DNA of 18,778 nucleotides from RGIG1828 sp045592485. GTDB lineage: Bacteria; Bacillota; Clostridia; UMGS1810. Below the pieces are notes generated by a model, which saw only the letters and a list, made by a program, of their open reading frames with translations, ran no database searches and was not told the DNA's origin. Of this stretch, positions 8,524 through 14,958 are shown piece after piece; the stretch's first letter is position 1; every line of letters begins with the position of its first letter. A program made the position numbers and the translations under genes. The stretch lies in the NCBI GenBank assembly GCA_045592485.1, contig JAZNUS010000060.1, forward strand, positions 1-18,778, written 5' to 3'.

Positions 8524-9198
8524 ATGGTACAAATTGGAAATAAATGGGACGAAATATTAAACGGTGAATTTGAAGAGCCATATTACCAAAAGCTCCGTCA
8601 GTTTTTGAAGGAGGAATATTCTTCAAGAATAATATACCCTTCAATGTATGACATTTTCAATGCCTTTAAATATACCGACTACGATGATGTCAAGGTTGTA
8701 ATTCTCGGTCAGGACCCTTATCATGGTGAGGGTGAGGCTCACGGTCTTTCCTTTTCTGTAAAACCCGGAATTGCAATTCCGCCTTCTCTCCGCAATATCT
8801 ATAAAGAGCTTCACGACAGCCTCGGATGCTACATTCCCAACAACGGCTACCTTGAAAAATGGGCAAGGCAGGGAGTTCTTCTTTTAAACACTGCCCTTAC
8901 CGTCCGCAAGGATATTGCAAATTCCCACAGAAATGTGGGCTGGGAGGTTTTTACCGACCGTGTTATAAAACTCCTTAATGAAAGAGAAAAGCCCGTAATT
9001 TTCCTACTGTGGGGTAATAATGCAAAGTCGAAATCTATGCTTATTGACCAAAGCCGTCACATTTGCCTTATGAGCGTCCATCCAAGTCCGCTTTCGGCAT
9101 CAAGAGGGTTCTTTGGCTGCGGTCATTTTAAAACTGCCAACGAAAAATTGATTCAGATGGGTGAAACGCCTATAGACTGGCAGATTGAAAATATTTGA
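8524..9198 (+). CDS. ung: Uracil-DNA glycosylase, family 1
   Basis: 224 aa, the usual length for family-1 Ung. It removes uracil from DNA, the first step of base-excision repair after cytosine deamination or dUMP incorporation. The catalytic water-activating motif GQDPYHGEGEAHGLSFSV spans 62-79 with Asp64. The uracil-pocket segment LLLNTALTV is at 119-127, and the DNA-intercalating loop HPSPLSA at 186-192 carries the catalytic His186. The start is set at ATG 8524 because TGGAG (8511-8515) sits 8 nt before it; the in-frame GTG at 8515 overlaps that site. It lies 18 nt after the typA stop and 18 nt before the next gene, in the same transcription run. Confidence 0.97.
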   Translation: MVQIGNKWDEILNGEFEEPYYQKLRQFLKEEYSSRIIYPSMYDIFNAFKYTDYDDVKVVILGQDPYHGEGEAHGLSFSVKPGIAIPPSLRNIYKELHDSLGCYIPNNGYLEKWARQGVLLLNTALTVRKDIANSHRNVGWEVFTDRVIKLLNEREKPVIFLLWGNNAKSKSMLIDQSRHICLMSVHPSPLSASRGFFGCGHFKTANEKLIQMGETPIDWQIENI

Positions 9199-9216
9199 AG
9201 TGAGAGAAGATATAAA

Positions 9217-10398
9217 ATGGATTTTAAAAGACTCGAAACTTTTCTTGACAATTGGGTTGAGGAATTTGCTCCCGGATGTCAGATTGTAATATACAAGGAC
9301 AACAAAAAGGTGTTCAGATATATGACCGGTTTTTCGGATTACGAAAATCAGAAAAGCCTCGAAGGCAATGAGCTTTACAACATCTATTCCTGCTCAAAGG
9401 TTGCAACGGTAACTGCCGCTATGCAGCTTTATGAAAAAGGTGTGTTTTTGCTTGATGACCCTCTGTACGAATATATTCCCGAATTTAAGGAGATGTATGT
9501 TAAAGATGCAGACGGAAACCTGAAAAAGGCAGAAAATCCAATCACCATGCGCAATCTTTTCACGATGACTGCAGGCCTTGGCTACGATTTTCACTCTCCG
9601 GGCTTTAAAAAAGCCGACGAAATTACGAGGGGAAAAAATGACACACTGACGGTTATGAAATCCATTGCCTCTGACCCTCTTCTTTTTGAACCAGGTGAAA
9701 AATGGAACTATAGCTTGTGTCACGATTTGCTGGCAGGTGCTGTTCAGGCGATGACCGGAATGCGCTTTTCCGAATATGTGACAAAAAACATTTTTGAACC
9801 TCTTGGCATGAAGGAGTCTTTCTACCATGTTCCCGAAAAAGAAAAGGGTAGAATGGCACAGCAATATCAGTTTGAACCTGATGGAGTTGTGACAAAGGAA
9901 ATTATCGACACTCTCGGAAAAAAACAGCCCGACACGGGAATAATGAAAAGAATAAGCAATGATGTTGGACACATAATCGGTGATGAGTACGACTCGGGCG
10001 GTGCCGGAATTACCACAACAAGCGAGGACTATGTACTCTTTGCTCATGCCCTTGCAAATAAAGGCGTTGGGATTTCGGGCGAAAGGATTTTGTCGCAGCA
10101 CACAATCGATCTTATGCGCACAAACCATCTTACTCAGTCACAGCTTAAAACCTACACCTGGCCCGATTTAAAAGGCTATGGCTACGGTCTCGGAGTGCGA
10201 ACTCAGATGAGTACCCCTGATTCCTGCACAAATTCAAGCTTTGGCGAATTTGGCTGGAGTGGGGCAGCAGGCTCTGTTATAATTTCGGATCCAAAGGAAA
10301 ATCTTGCCGTGTTTTTTGCTCAGCATGTAATTAATCCACGGTGGTCATATTTTGGTCCGAGACTGTTTAATGTGATATATTCTTGTTTGAACAGGTGA
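9217..10398 (+). CDS. Cytoplasmic serine hydrolase of the beta-lactamase/EstB fold
   Basis: 393 aa with no signal peptide. It has the layout of the 'Beta-lactamase' serine-hydrolase family (class C beta-lactamases, D-aminopeptidases, EstB-type esterases). The SxxK nucleophile motif is SCSK at 58-61 in NIYSCSKVATVTAAMQLYEKG. A second-motif tyrosine lies in WNYSLCHDLLAG (Tyr165; YSL where YxN/YSN is usual). A KTG-like region is GWSGAAGS at 346-353. LRNLFTMTAGLGY-like residues and FEPGEKWNYS are typical of the family. The cytoplasmic location argues against drug resistance or wall remodelling; an esterase, amidase or transesterase is more likely, with unknown substrate. GAGAGAAG lies upstream of ATG 9217. 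It is almost fused to the next gene (4 nt between stop and start), which is also an esterase-type hydrolase, suggesting joint action. Confidence 0.88.
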   Translation: MDFKRLETFLDNWVEEFAPGCQIVIYKDNKKVFRYMTGFSDYENQKSLEGNELYNIYSCSKVATVTAAMQLYEKGVFLLDDPLYEYIPEFKEMYVKDADGNLKKAENPITMRNLFTMTAGLGYDFHSPGFKKADEITRGKNDTLTVMKSIASDPLLFEPGEKWNYSLCHDLLAGAVQAMTGMRFSEYVTKNIFEPLGMKESFYHVPEKEKGRMAQQYQFEPDGVVTKEIIDTLGKKQPDTGIMKRISNDVGHIIGDEYDSGGAGITTTSEDYVLFAHALANKGVGISGERILSQHTIDLMRTNHLTQSQLKTYTWPDLKGYGYGLGVRTQMSTPDSCTNSSFGEFGWSGAAGSVIISDPKENLAVFFAQHVINPRWSYFGPRLFNVIYSCLNR

Positions 10399-10402
10399 TT
10401 TT

Positions 10403-11416
10403 ATGAAGCTTACAAATGAACAAATCAAAAGTTTTTTAACCGGTGCGGTTGATTTTGAAGAAACAGAGGAAAAATTAACTCCGCTCCGTTTCACAAAGGC
10501 TCAGAGAAATGTTTACCTTTCAAATGATGATTTTTATTTAAAATCACAGTCATCTGCAGGAATCAAAATGAGATTCAGAACAGATGCAACAAGTTTTTTT
10601 ATCGATGTATCTTTTTCCCGCGGAAGCTCAAGAAAGTATTATTCCTTTGATGTGTATTCGAACGGCAGGCTGATTGGGTATCTCGATAATTTTTCGGAAA
10701 CGGAAATCCCGAAGGCTTATGCAAAAATAGATTGTCCATTGAATGATGCTTCAAAAACCTTTGAGCTTGGAGAGGGAACAAAAGAGGTTTGCATTCTTTT
10801 TCCTTGGTCGGTTTCAGTACACATTTCACAAATCGTTCTCGGAAATGCAACCTTTGCCGAGGGAGTGAAAAACGACAAAAAGCTTCTTGTCTATGGCGAT
10901 TCCATTACTCAGGGATACGATGCACTGAGACCTTCAAACAGATATATGACAAAAATCACCAACACCTTTGGATATGACGAGGTTTCAAAAGCTATTGGGG
11001 GCGAGGTTTTTAATCCCGCTCTTGCCGATGAAAGAGATGATTTTACGCCTGATTTGATATATGTATCCTATGGTTCAAATGACTGGAACAAATGCACCTA
11101 TGATGCATTTAAATCAAATTGCAGAGGCTTTTTTGAAAACTTAAGAAAAAACTATCCCAAGGTGAAAATAGTTGCGGCAACACCAATCTGGCGCAAAGAA
11201 ATCGGCGAGGAAAGACCTTTCGGTGATTTTTGCGGTGCAGAGAGGTTTATTCGCCGTGTCGCTTCAGAAATTGATAATATTGATGTTATTTCAGGCTTTA
11301 ACTTTGTTCCGCACGATGAAAGCTATTTTGCCGATTTGAGGTTACACCCCAATGATGAGGGCTTTGAGCATTATTATTCCAATCTCAAAGAACCTTTTGC
11401 TTTGGCAGAAAGATAA
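10403..11416 (+). CDS. SGNH/GDSL-family esterase with N-terminal beta-sandwich domain
   Basis: 337 aa, cytoplasmic (no signal peptide). Residues ~1-150 are beta-rich with FRTDATSFFIDVSF and SFDVYSNG, like the jelly-roll domain preceding the catalytic part in CE2-type and related carbohydrate esterases. The catalytic SGNH domain is ~158-337: block I VYGDSITQG (Ser167), block III YGSNDW (Gly224, Asn226) and block V DLRLHPND (Asp311, His315). The spacing of the final acid and histidine is one residue longer than the common DxxH. It probably deacylates sugars or short esters; substrate unknown. Its AGGTG ribosome-binding site lies inside the end of the upstream hydrolase gene, so translational coupling is likely. 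A strong terminator follows within 12 nt, making it the last gene of the typA-ung-hydrolase run. Confidence 0.85.
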   Translation: MKLTNEQIKSFLTGAVDFEETEEKLTPLRFTKAQRNVYLSNDDFYLKSQSSAGIKMRFRTDATSFFIDVSFSRGSSRKYYSFDVYSNGRLIGYLDNFSETEIPKAYAKIDCPLNDASKTFELGEGTKEVCILFPWSVSVHISQIVLGNATFAEGVKNDKKLLVYGDSITQGYDALRPSNRYMTKITNTFGYDEVSKAIGGEVFNPALADERDDFTPDLIYVSYGSNDWNKCTYDAFKSNCRGFFENLRKNYPKVKIVAATPIWRKEIGEERPFGDFCGAERFIRRVASEIDNIDVISGFNFVPHDESYFADLRLHPNDEGFEHYYSNLKEPFALAER

Positions 11417-11427
11417 ATGTAAAATGA

Positions 11428-11464
11428 AAAAGCATCCTTTCGGATAAGTCGAAAGGGTGCTTTT
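11428..11464 (+). terminator. Terminator of the typA-ung-hydrolase run
   Basis: A 15-bp stem, AAAAGCATCCTTTCG (11428-11442) against CGAAAGGGTGCTTTT (11450-11464), complementary except for one G.U pair, with a 7-nt loop and a terminal T run. It sits directly after the SGNH gene. The A and T runs at both ends let it work on either strand. Confidence 0.88.
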
Positions 11465-11560
11465 ATGATAATAATAGTTATTTGCTGACAACATTTTGAC
11501 ATCAAAATATTTGTTTTTTTATGCTTTTTTATGCTTTTTTATGTTGATGTGAATATAAAC
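11465..11560. repeat. AT-rich spacer with a 10-bp tandem repeat
   Basis: No gene is seen. ATGCTTTTTT occurs twice in tandem (11521-11540), with a partial third copy starting ATG at 11541 and a related T7 run just before. ACATCA near 11499 and TGATGT near 11545 flank it as a short inverted pair. It separates two terminators and has no recognised role. Confidence 0.5.
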
Positions 11561-11605
11561 AAAAACCGCTTGGCTACTGTTTTTGACAGTGTTCAAGCGG
11601 TTTTT
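11561..11605 (-). terminator. Terminator of the tRNA operon, bidirectional
   Basis: Outer arms AAAAACCGCTTG (11561-11572) and CAAGCGGTTTTT (11594-11605) are perfectly complementary; inner arms ACTGT (11576-11580) and ACAGT (11586-11590) continue the stem after a small internal loop. Read leftwards it ends in a T run just after tRNA-Pro. Its symmetry also makes it a back-up terminator for the plus-strand run. Confidence 0.88.
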
Positions 11606-11612
11606 GTTTTAA

Positions 11613-11685
11613 TCGGAGTGACAGGACTTGAACCTGCGGCCCCTAGACCCCCAGTCTAGTGCGCTACCAGCTGCGCTACACCCCG
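11613..11685 (-). tRNA. tRNA-Pro(GGG)
   Basis: 73 nt on the minus strand. The acceptor stem CGGGGTG pairs with CACTCCG, discriminator base A. The anticodon stem CTAGA/TCTAG encloses the loop CTGGGGG, giving anticodon GGG (plus-strand 11650-11652), which reads CCC and CCU. The T arm has the GGTTCAAGTCC core. The 3' CCA is not encoded and must be added by CCA-adding enzyme. It lies 8 nt downstream of tRNA-Arg on the same transcript. Confidence 0.95.
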
Positions 11686-11693
11686 GTATATTA

Positions 11694-11767
11694 CGCGCCT
11701 AAGTGGATTCGAACCACCGGCCTAACGCTTAGGAGGCGTTCGCTCTATCCTACTGAGCTATAGGCGC
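11694..11767 (-). tRNA. tRNA-Arg(CCT)
   Basis: 74 nt on the minus strand. The acceptor stem GCGCCTA pairs with TAGGCGC, discriminator G. The anticodon stem AACGC/GCGTT encloses loop CTCCTAA, giving anticodon CCT (plus-strand 11731-11733), which reads the AGG arginine codon. The T arm has GGTTCGAATCC; the D arm has AGCTCAGTAGGATAGAGC. The 3' CCA is not encoded. It is the first gene of a two-tRNA unit. Confidence 0.95.
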
Positions 11768-11816
11768 ATATAATACAAATCCATTGGCTATAATGCTTTG
11801 TTCAAAGCACTTAATT

Positions 11817-11845
11817 ATAATACATCAAAAAGGTGTTTTTGTCAA
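11817..11845 (-). promoter_or_regulatory. Strong sigma-A promoter of the tRNA-Arg/tRNA-Pro operon
   Basis: On the minus strand TTGACA (11845-11840), a 17-nt spacer and TATTAT (11822-11817). Transcription would start near 11810. The first bases would form GCTTTG-AA-CAAAGC (plus-strand 11795-11808), a small 5' hairpin in the ~43-nt leader before tRNA-Arg. Confidence 0.85.
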
Positions 11846-11910
11846 TAGTAAAACACAAAAAAATTAGATAAAATTACCCATAGTTGTTTATTTCATTTTG
11901 GTACAATCTA

Positions 11911-12134
11911 CAAATTGGGGTTTGTTGCTCTGTTTAACACTAGGGCGAAAGGCTCCCCTGCCTAAGGGGGGCTGGCAGTGAGCGTAGCGAAACTGACTGA
12001 GGGGTATTGCTGAAAGTATTGATATTTCTGCATTTCGTACCCCTCCGTCTTTGCCTTACGGCAAATCCACCTCCCCTTAGGCAGGGGCGGCTTTCGCATC
12101 AGCCCAATTTCATCTCCCCTACAAACCCAAATTT
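11911..12134. repeat. MITE-like palindromic intergenic element, about 224 bp
   Basis: No gene is seen between 11846 and 12145. The stretch is one large imperfect inverted repeat. The outermost arms are CAAATTGGGGTTTGT (11911-11925) and ACAAACCCAAATTT (12121-12134). Stronger arms begin GCGAAAGGCTCCCCTGCC (from 11945, to about 11970) and end GGCAGGGGCGGCTTTCGC (to 12097, from about 12072). The innermost arms are GAGGGGTA (11999-12006) and TACCCCTC (12038-12045). Each side also carries its own small hairpin (CAGT...ACTG left, TTTGCC..GGCAAA right). A TA dinucleotide flanks both outer ends. Similar GGCTCCCCTGCCTAAGGGG palindromes are, to my recollection, common dispersed repeats in Clostridia. 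It codes for no transposase and would need one in trans. Confidence 0.75.
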
Positions 12135-12145
12135 ATCAATTCCCT

Positions 12146-12679
12146 TCACGCAAGATTCTCTACCCTATCAACAGAAACATATGCCTCATATATTGCCGAA
12201 AGATAGTTCCACACCAAAGGAGTGATGTTGCCGTCAGGATTTAGTCCGCTTGCAAGCTGAAGAGCCTTTATTGCGTCGGTGGTTTTGGCATCAACCACTC
12301 CTGTCACAGACACATCGGGAATGTTTGAAAACCTCTCTGACAAGGCTTTCAGCATAGACTGCATAATCATAACCGTTGCACCGAAAGAGCTTTTTGCATA
12401 ATTTACTCCGCCTTCGGGATATACAGTTACAATTTTAGCAGTGTCTTCCCGGAGAATATCCTTATACACCCTCACGATTTCATCCCAGGTGCTCTGGTCG
12501 GTGTCACCGCCCTCTCCAAGCATAAATTTTCTTTTGAATGCATCAACGGAAACCTCTGTAGCCTCGCCATAAACACCGTCGGGAATAACTGATGGTATTT
12601 CGGGATATTTTCCTGAAATAGTGCGGAGAAAAACCTGCAGGTTGTGAATTGGTGAATCAAATCTTAACTGATATGTCAT
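12146..12679 (-). CDS. Small protein with two peptidoglycan-binding modules
   Basis: 177 aa with no signal peptide. Two copies of a PG_binding_1-like module fill almost the whole protein: about residues 9-75 (NLQVFLRTI, VIPDGVYGEATEVSVDAFK, TWDEIVRVY) and 97-168 (VMIMQSMLKAL, VSVTGVVDAKTTDAIKALQ, VWNYLSAIYEAYV). The same module occurs twice in the upstream protein, so the operon encodes four. There is no catalytic domain. The chosen ATG (12679) follows the upstream gene's TAA with one base between, and its GGAGG lies inside the last codons of that gene, so translation is coupled. A longer frame reaching 12787 lies within the upstream gene and is rejected. Inferred role: targeting or scaffold partner of the SleC-like enzyme in the spore cortex. 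No terminator is evident after it, only the palindromic element. Confidence 0.85.
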   Translation of the reverse strand: MTYQLRFDSPIHNLQVFLRTISGKYPEIPSVIPDGVYGEATEVSVDAFKRKFMLGEGGDTDQSTWDEIVRVYKDILREDTAKIVTVYPEGGVNYAKSSFGATVMIMQSMLKALSERFSNIPDVSVTGVVDAKTTDAIKALQLASGLNPDGNITPLVWNYLSAIYEAYVSVDRVENLA

Positions 12680-12680
12680 A

Positions 12681-13859
12681 TTATGCCTCCATATTATCAA
12701 AATCCGAATTACCGCCGGAGAGTGTGTTTCCGGGGAACTGTGTACTCTGAATGCCCTCACGGTCTGCAAAACCGTCGGTGAGAACAACCTTTATTATTGC
12801 CGAATAAGTGTCGTAGAGTGCGTTCCATGTTGCTTCATCAACTGTTCCAGTGGACTCTAACCCATAGGCTGATTGAAACTGTTTTATGGCGTTGAAGGTC
12901 AGCTGGCCATACTCTCCGGTTACGGGAACCGAGGGAACGCGAGGGTCAAAATTTGAAATAATAAGCAGAAAATACTGAAGGCTCGAAACCCTCGGACCCA
13001 CATCCCCCACTCCGACACTTTCAGGGAAGCCTGTGTCGATGCCGACATAGTCCTGCCCTTCCGACACAAGCTCTGCAAGGCGTTGTATTCCCACATAGAG
13101 CATAACCATCTTGTTCCATGTAGCCTTGCCGACAACTCCGTCGGGATTGAGATTGAATATTTCCTGAAAAACCCTGACAGCGTTCTCTGTTGATTCACCA
13201 TAGAGACCATCAACAGGGTCTATTTTAGGTATGAGTGGGTAATCATAGGAAATTTCGTTTAGATATTCCTGAATGAGAGTGACGCTTGCTCCCGAATCTC
13301 CCCTTCTGAATGCCCTTCCGGGATAAAGTGACACTATGCCTGCAATTGGTGCGTTGTTTACTATCTCAATGTTATCGCCGTAGTAATATTTTAATATCTC
13401 AATGGAATTGTAGCCCTGTCTTGCAAGCTCTTCACTGCCCCACTGCGAAAGACCGTCACAGGTGACCGTTGTTCCGTTGCAATATTTTGCGGCAAGAGGC
13501 TCAACAAAGCCCCGGCGCCTTATGTAGCTTGTGAACACTTCATCAACAATGCGGTCAATGTTTTCATAGATGTTTCTGCCGGGAATGAATTTCTGATCGT
13601 AGGCAGTTGATGAGGTTATGTCAAAATCATAGCCTCTGCTTGGATAATACTCAGTATATACACGGTTCAGTGCATAGGAAATCTGTGCATAAACATTTGC
13701 GAGAATTGCAGATTCGGACCAGGTTGGATAAACCTCGCTTGATGCAACATTTTTAATGTAATCGGTAAAGCTCACAATGACATTTTCTGCCGCTTCATCG
13801 GGAGCGCCAAGATGCACTGTGAGAAAGTCGGGAATATAGGGTGTCAAGGGTACCGGCAT
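12681..13859 (-). CDS. sleC: SleC-like spore cortex-lytic enzyme (SpoIID-type domain plus two peptidoglycan-binding modules)
   Basis: 392 aa. Residues ~10-170 resemble the SpoIID-type lytic transglycosylase domain of clostridial SleC: YIKNVASSEVYPTW (34-47, candidate catalytic Glu42, equivalent to the conserved Glu of SpoIID), ANVYAQISYALNRVYTEYY, GYDFDITSSTAYDQ, and GLSQWGSEELARQGY...ILKYYYGDNIE (136-165). Two PG_binding_1-like modules follow (~185-258 and 281-352; VDGLYGESTENAVRVFQ, VTGEYGQLTFNAIKQFQ), then a Gly/Ser/Asp-rich tail. There is no signal peptide, which suits a protein made in the mother cell of a sporangium. SleC of C. perfringens and C. difficile cuts cortex peptidoglycan during germination after removal of an N-terminal prodomain; that prodomain is absent here and appears encoded by the preceding gene. 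Start ATG 13859 has AGGAGG at ideal spacing; that site includes the stop codon of the upstream gene. The longer frame to 14036 overlaps that gene and lacks a ribosome-binding site. Confidence 0.82.
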   Translation of the reverse strand: MPVPLTPYIPDFLTVHLGAPDEAAENVIVSFTDYIKNVASSEVYPTWSESAILANVYAQISYALNRVYTEYYPSRGYDFDITSSTAYDQKFIPGRNIYENIDRIVDEVFTSYIRRRGFVEPLAAKYCNGTTVTCDGLSQWGSEELARQGYNSIEILKYYYGDNIEIVNNAPIAGIVSLYPGRAFRRGDSGASVTLIQEYLNEISYDYPLIPKIDPVDGLYGESTENAVRVFQEIFNLNPDGVVGKATWNKMVMLYVGIQRLAELVSEGQDYVGIDTGFPESVGVGDVGPRVSSLQYFLLIISNFDPRVPSVPVTGEYGQLTFNAIKQFQSAYGLESTGTVDEATWNALYDTYSAIIKVVLTDGFADREGIQSTQFPGNTLSGGNSDFDNMEA

Positions 13860-13869
13860 TTTATACCTC

Positions 13870-14253
13870 CTAGAGATTGTTCGGATAATTGGTGTCAAAA
13901 ATTTCAGCTTTGGAATCGTTAGGTATGTGCTCGGCTGTGGGAAGAAGCTCTGCATCAACCACAGAAATCTGACCTGCAAAGACCTGCACACCCTCCACCT
14001 TGTAGCTCTTGTAGTCCGGGTGGTCAACACGGACATTTACCAGAGTAAAAGGGCTTTTATTTCCCGGTGTGACAGAAAGGGATGCATCGGGTGCTTCAAC
14101 AGAAATAAGCTCTGTTTTTCCGTTTTCATCGGTAAAACGAATGCCTAAAAGAGCATTTGCTCCATCGGCTGAAACAACAGTGAAGGTTGCTCCCCGAACA
14201 GGGATTCTGGCGTCTGATGTATATACTCTTGCGGTTACATAACCTGTTTGCAC
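13870..14253 (-). CDS. SleC prodomain-like carboxypeptidase-regulatory-fold protein
   Basis: 127 aa. Start is GTG 14253, preceded by GTGAGGTGA at good spacing; an in-frame extension to 14370 has no such site and an unconvincing sequence. The protein opens MQTGYVTARVYTSDARIPVRG and continues VTFTVV-like strands, GKTELISVEAPDA, VDHPDYKSYKVEGVQVFAGQ and ISVVDAELLP. That is the pattern of a transthyretin/carboxypeptidase-regulatory-like beta-sandwich. By recollection, the same kind of domain forms the N-terminal prodomain of clostridial SleC, directly before its SpoIID-type domain. Here it is a separate gene ending 10 nt before the enzyme's start, and its TAG stop overlaps the next AGGAGG. There is no signal peptide. 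Inferred role: detached pro-region or chaperone/inhibitor of the downstream lytic enzyme. Moderately sure of the fold, less of the role. Confidence 0.78.
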   Translation of the reverse strand: MQTGYVTARVYTSDARIPVRGATFTVVSADGANALLGIRFTDENGKTELISVEAPDASLSVTPGNKSPFTLVNVRVDHPDYKSYKVEGVQVFAGQISVVDAELLPTAEHIPNDSKAEIFDTNYPNNL

Positions 14254-14265
14254 GAAAATCACCTC

Positions 14266-14300
14266 ACAACAGTATATTTTCTCCCGGGAAAAATATGCTG
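14266..14300 (-). promoter_or_regulatory. Candidate promoter/operator region of the SleC-like operon
   Basis: On the minus strand GCATATT, 15 nt and TATACTGT partly resemble a mother-cell sigma-E promoter (KMATATT, 13-14 nt, CATACANT): the -35 fits fully, the -10 at 5 of 8 positions. Between them TATTTT-TCCC/GGGA-AAATA forms an inverted repeat with a one-base bulge around CCCGGG. No sigma-A promoter of comparable quality is visible here. Weak evidence, given because the genes are expected to be sporulation-controlled. Confidence 0.3.
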
Positions 14301-14863
14301 AACCAAATGGTATTAATATGGGTTTTAAAGAAAAATCATTAATTATTTTTTGGTTTTTCAGTCCATTCAATCAATCAGCAAAAATGTTTTTTAAGTATTT
14401 ATTATTTAGCCATGTTTTGCTGATGGATAGATTGATGTTATTCTTGCTTAAATAATTATTATTTAATTTATTTTTATTTATTTTATTATAATTACAGTCC
14501 ACTTTCTTGCACTCCTGATTTAAAGTTTTGATAATTCCGGAAGTAGCATTTTTAAAAATCAGGAGTTTAAGCACTGTTGCTTCCGGATGTTATATATTTG
14601 AATGGGAGTAAAAAAAATATCATCATTTTTCGTTTTATAACCGGACAATTTTTATCGGGCATATTATAAGCTCATTATATCTTCCACAGATTAATTATAT
14701 CACAAAAATCCTTTCCTGCAGCCGGGGTTTTTGGTTAAAATTGAAACAGTGTCAAAGGCTTGGGAGACAATAGATTCAACGAAAAATTCATACAAAACTC
14801 GTACAATTTAAACAAAATTTTCATCGTTGACATATACCGACAAATATTTCGCTTTAAATATGT
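14301..14863. other. AT-rich non-coding region between divergent operons
   Basis: No convincing gene. 14371-14500 is extremely AT-rich (runs such as TTATTTAATTTATTTTTATT). A hairpin is formed by ACTCCTGATT (14511-14520) and AATCAGGAGT (14557-14566); between and beside its arms TTCCGGAAGTAGCA and GTTGCTTCCGGA are further related inverted copies. AAAAATCC (14704-14711) with GGGGTTTTT (14724-14732) is a weak terminator-like stem followed by few T. The region carries the start signals of both flanking operons and may reflect DNA acquired with the RHS genes. Confidence 0.55.
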
Positions 14864-14869
14864 TATAGT
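14861..14869 (+). promoter_or_regulatory. Candidate extended -10 promoter of the RHS operon
   Basis: TGTTATAGT (14861-14869) is a TG-extended -10, with no good -35 at 17 nt (CAAATA). The near-perfect TTGACA at 14827-14832 is 31 nt away and cannot pair with it; TTTAAA near 14853 is a poor alternative -10 for it. Transcription from the extended -10 would start near 14876, just before the leader ORF's GAGGGAG. Confidence 0.4.
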
Positions 14870-14901
14870 AACTTAAAATATATGAGGGAGTTGATAATTT
14901 T

Positions 14902-14958
14902 ATGAATCTTTTTAAAAATCCAACTAAAATGATGACGAGGAGGATGCCAAATGATTAA
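14902..14958 (+). CDS. 18-codon leader ORF coupled to the small secreted protein
   Basis: Encodes MNLFKNPTKMMTRRMPND. It has a good GAGGGAG (14884-14890) 11 nt upstream of its ATG. Its last codons contain GAGGAGG, the ribosome-binding site of the next gene, and its TAA stop (14956-14958) overlaps that gene's start at 14951. This arrangement suits translational coupling or a regulatory leader peptide. The peptide is basic, methionine-rich and not otherwise recognised. It could also be chance, as it is very short. Confidence 0.4.
   Translation: MNLFKNPTKMMTRRMPND

Noticed and set aside
9394..10128. A 244-codon frame antisense to the serine hydrolase.
   Set aside because: It is fully inside a gene with intact catalytic motifs, has no own start signals and shows Cys/His/Phe-rich antisense composition.
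11521..11543. Tandem ATGCTTTTTT repeat as a possible CRISPR-like array.
   Set aside because: Units are 10 bp, directly adjacent and T-rich with no spacers; simple slippage repeat.
11613..11767. tRNA pair as an integration site for a mobile island.
   Set aside because: No integrase gene and no duplicated tRNA 3' segment is visible in the window; the tRNAs have their own intact promoter and terminator.
12007..12225. A 72-codon plus-strand frame.
   Set aside because: It consists of the palindromic repeat plus antisense to the end of the peptidoglycan-binding gene, with no ribosome-binding site and a proline-rich, repeat-derived sequence.
14371..14574. A 67-codon minus-strand frame.
   Set aside because: The sequence is low-complexity Asn/Lys/Leu from AT-rich DNA, with a GTG start and no convincing ribosome-binding site. 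It overlaps the hairpin at 14511-14566.
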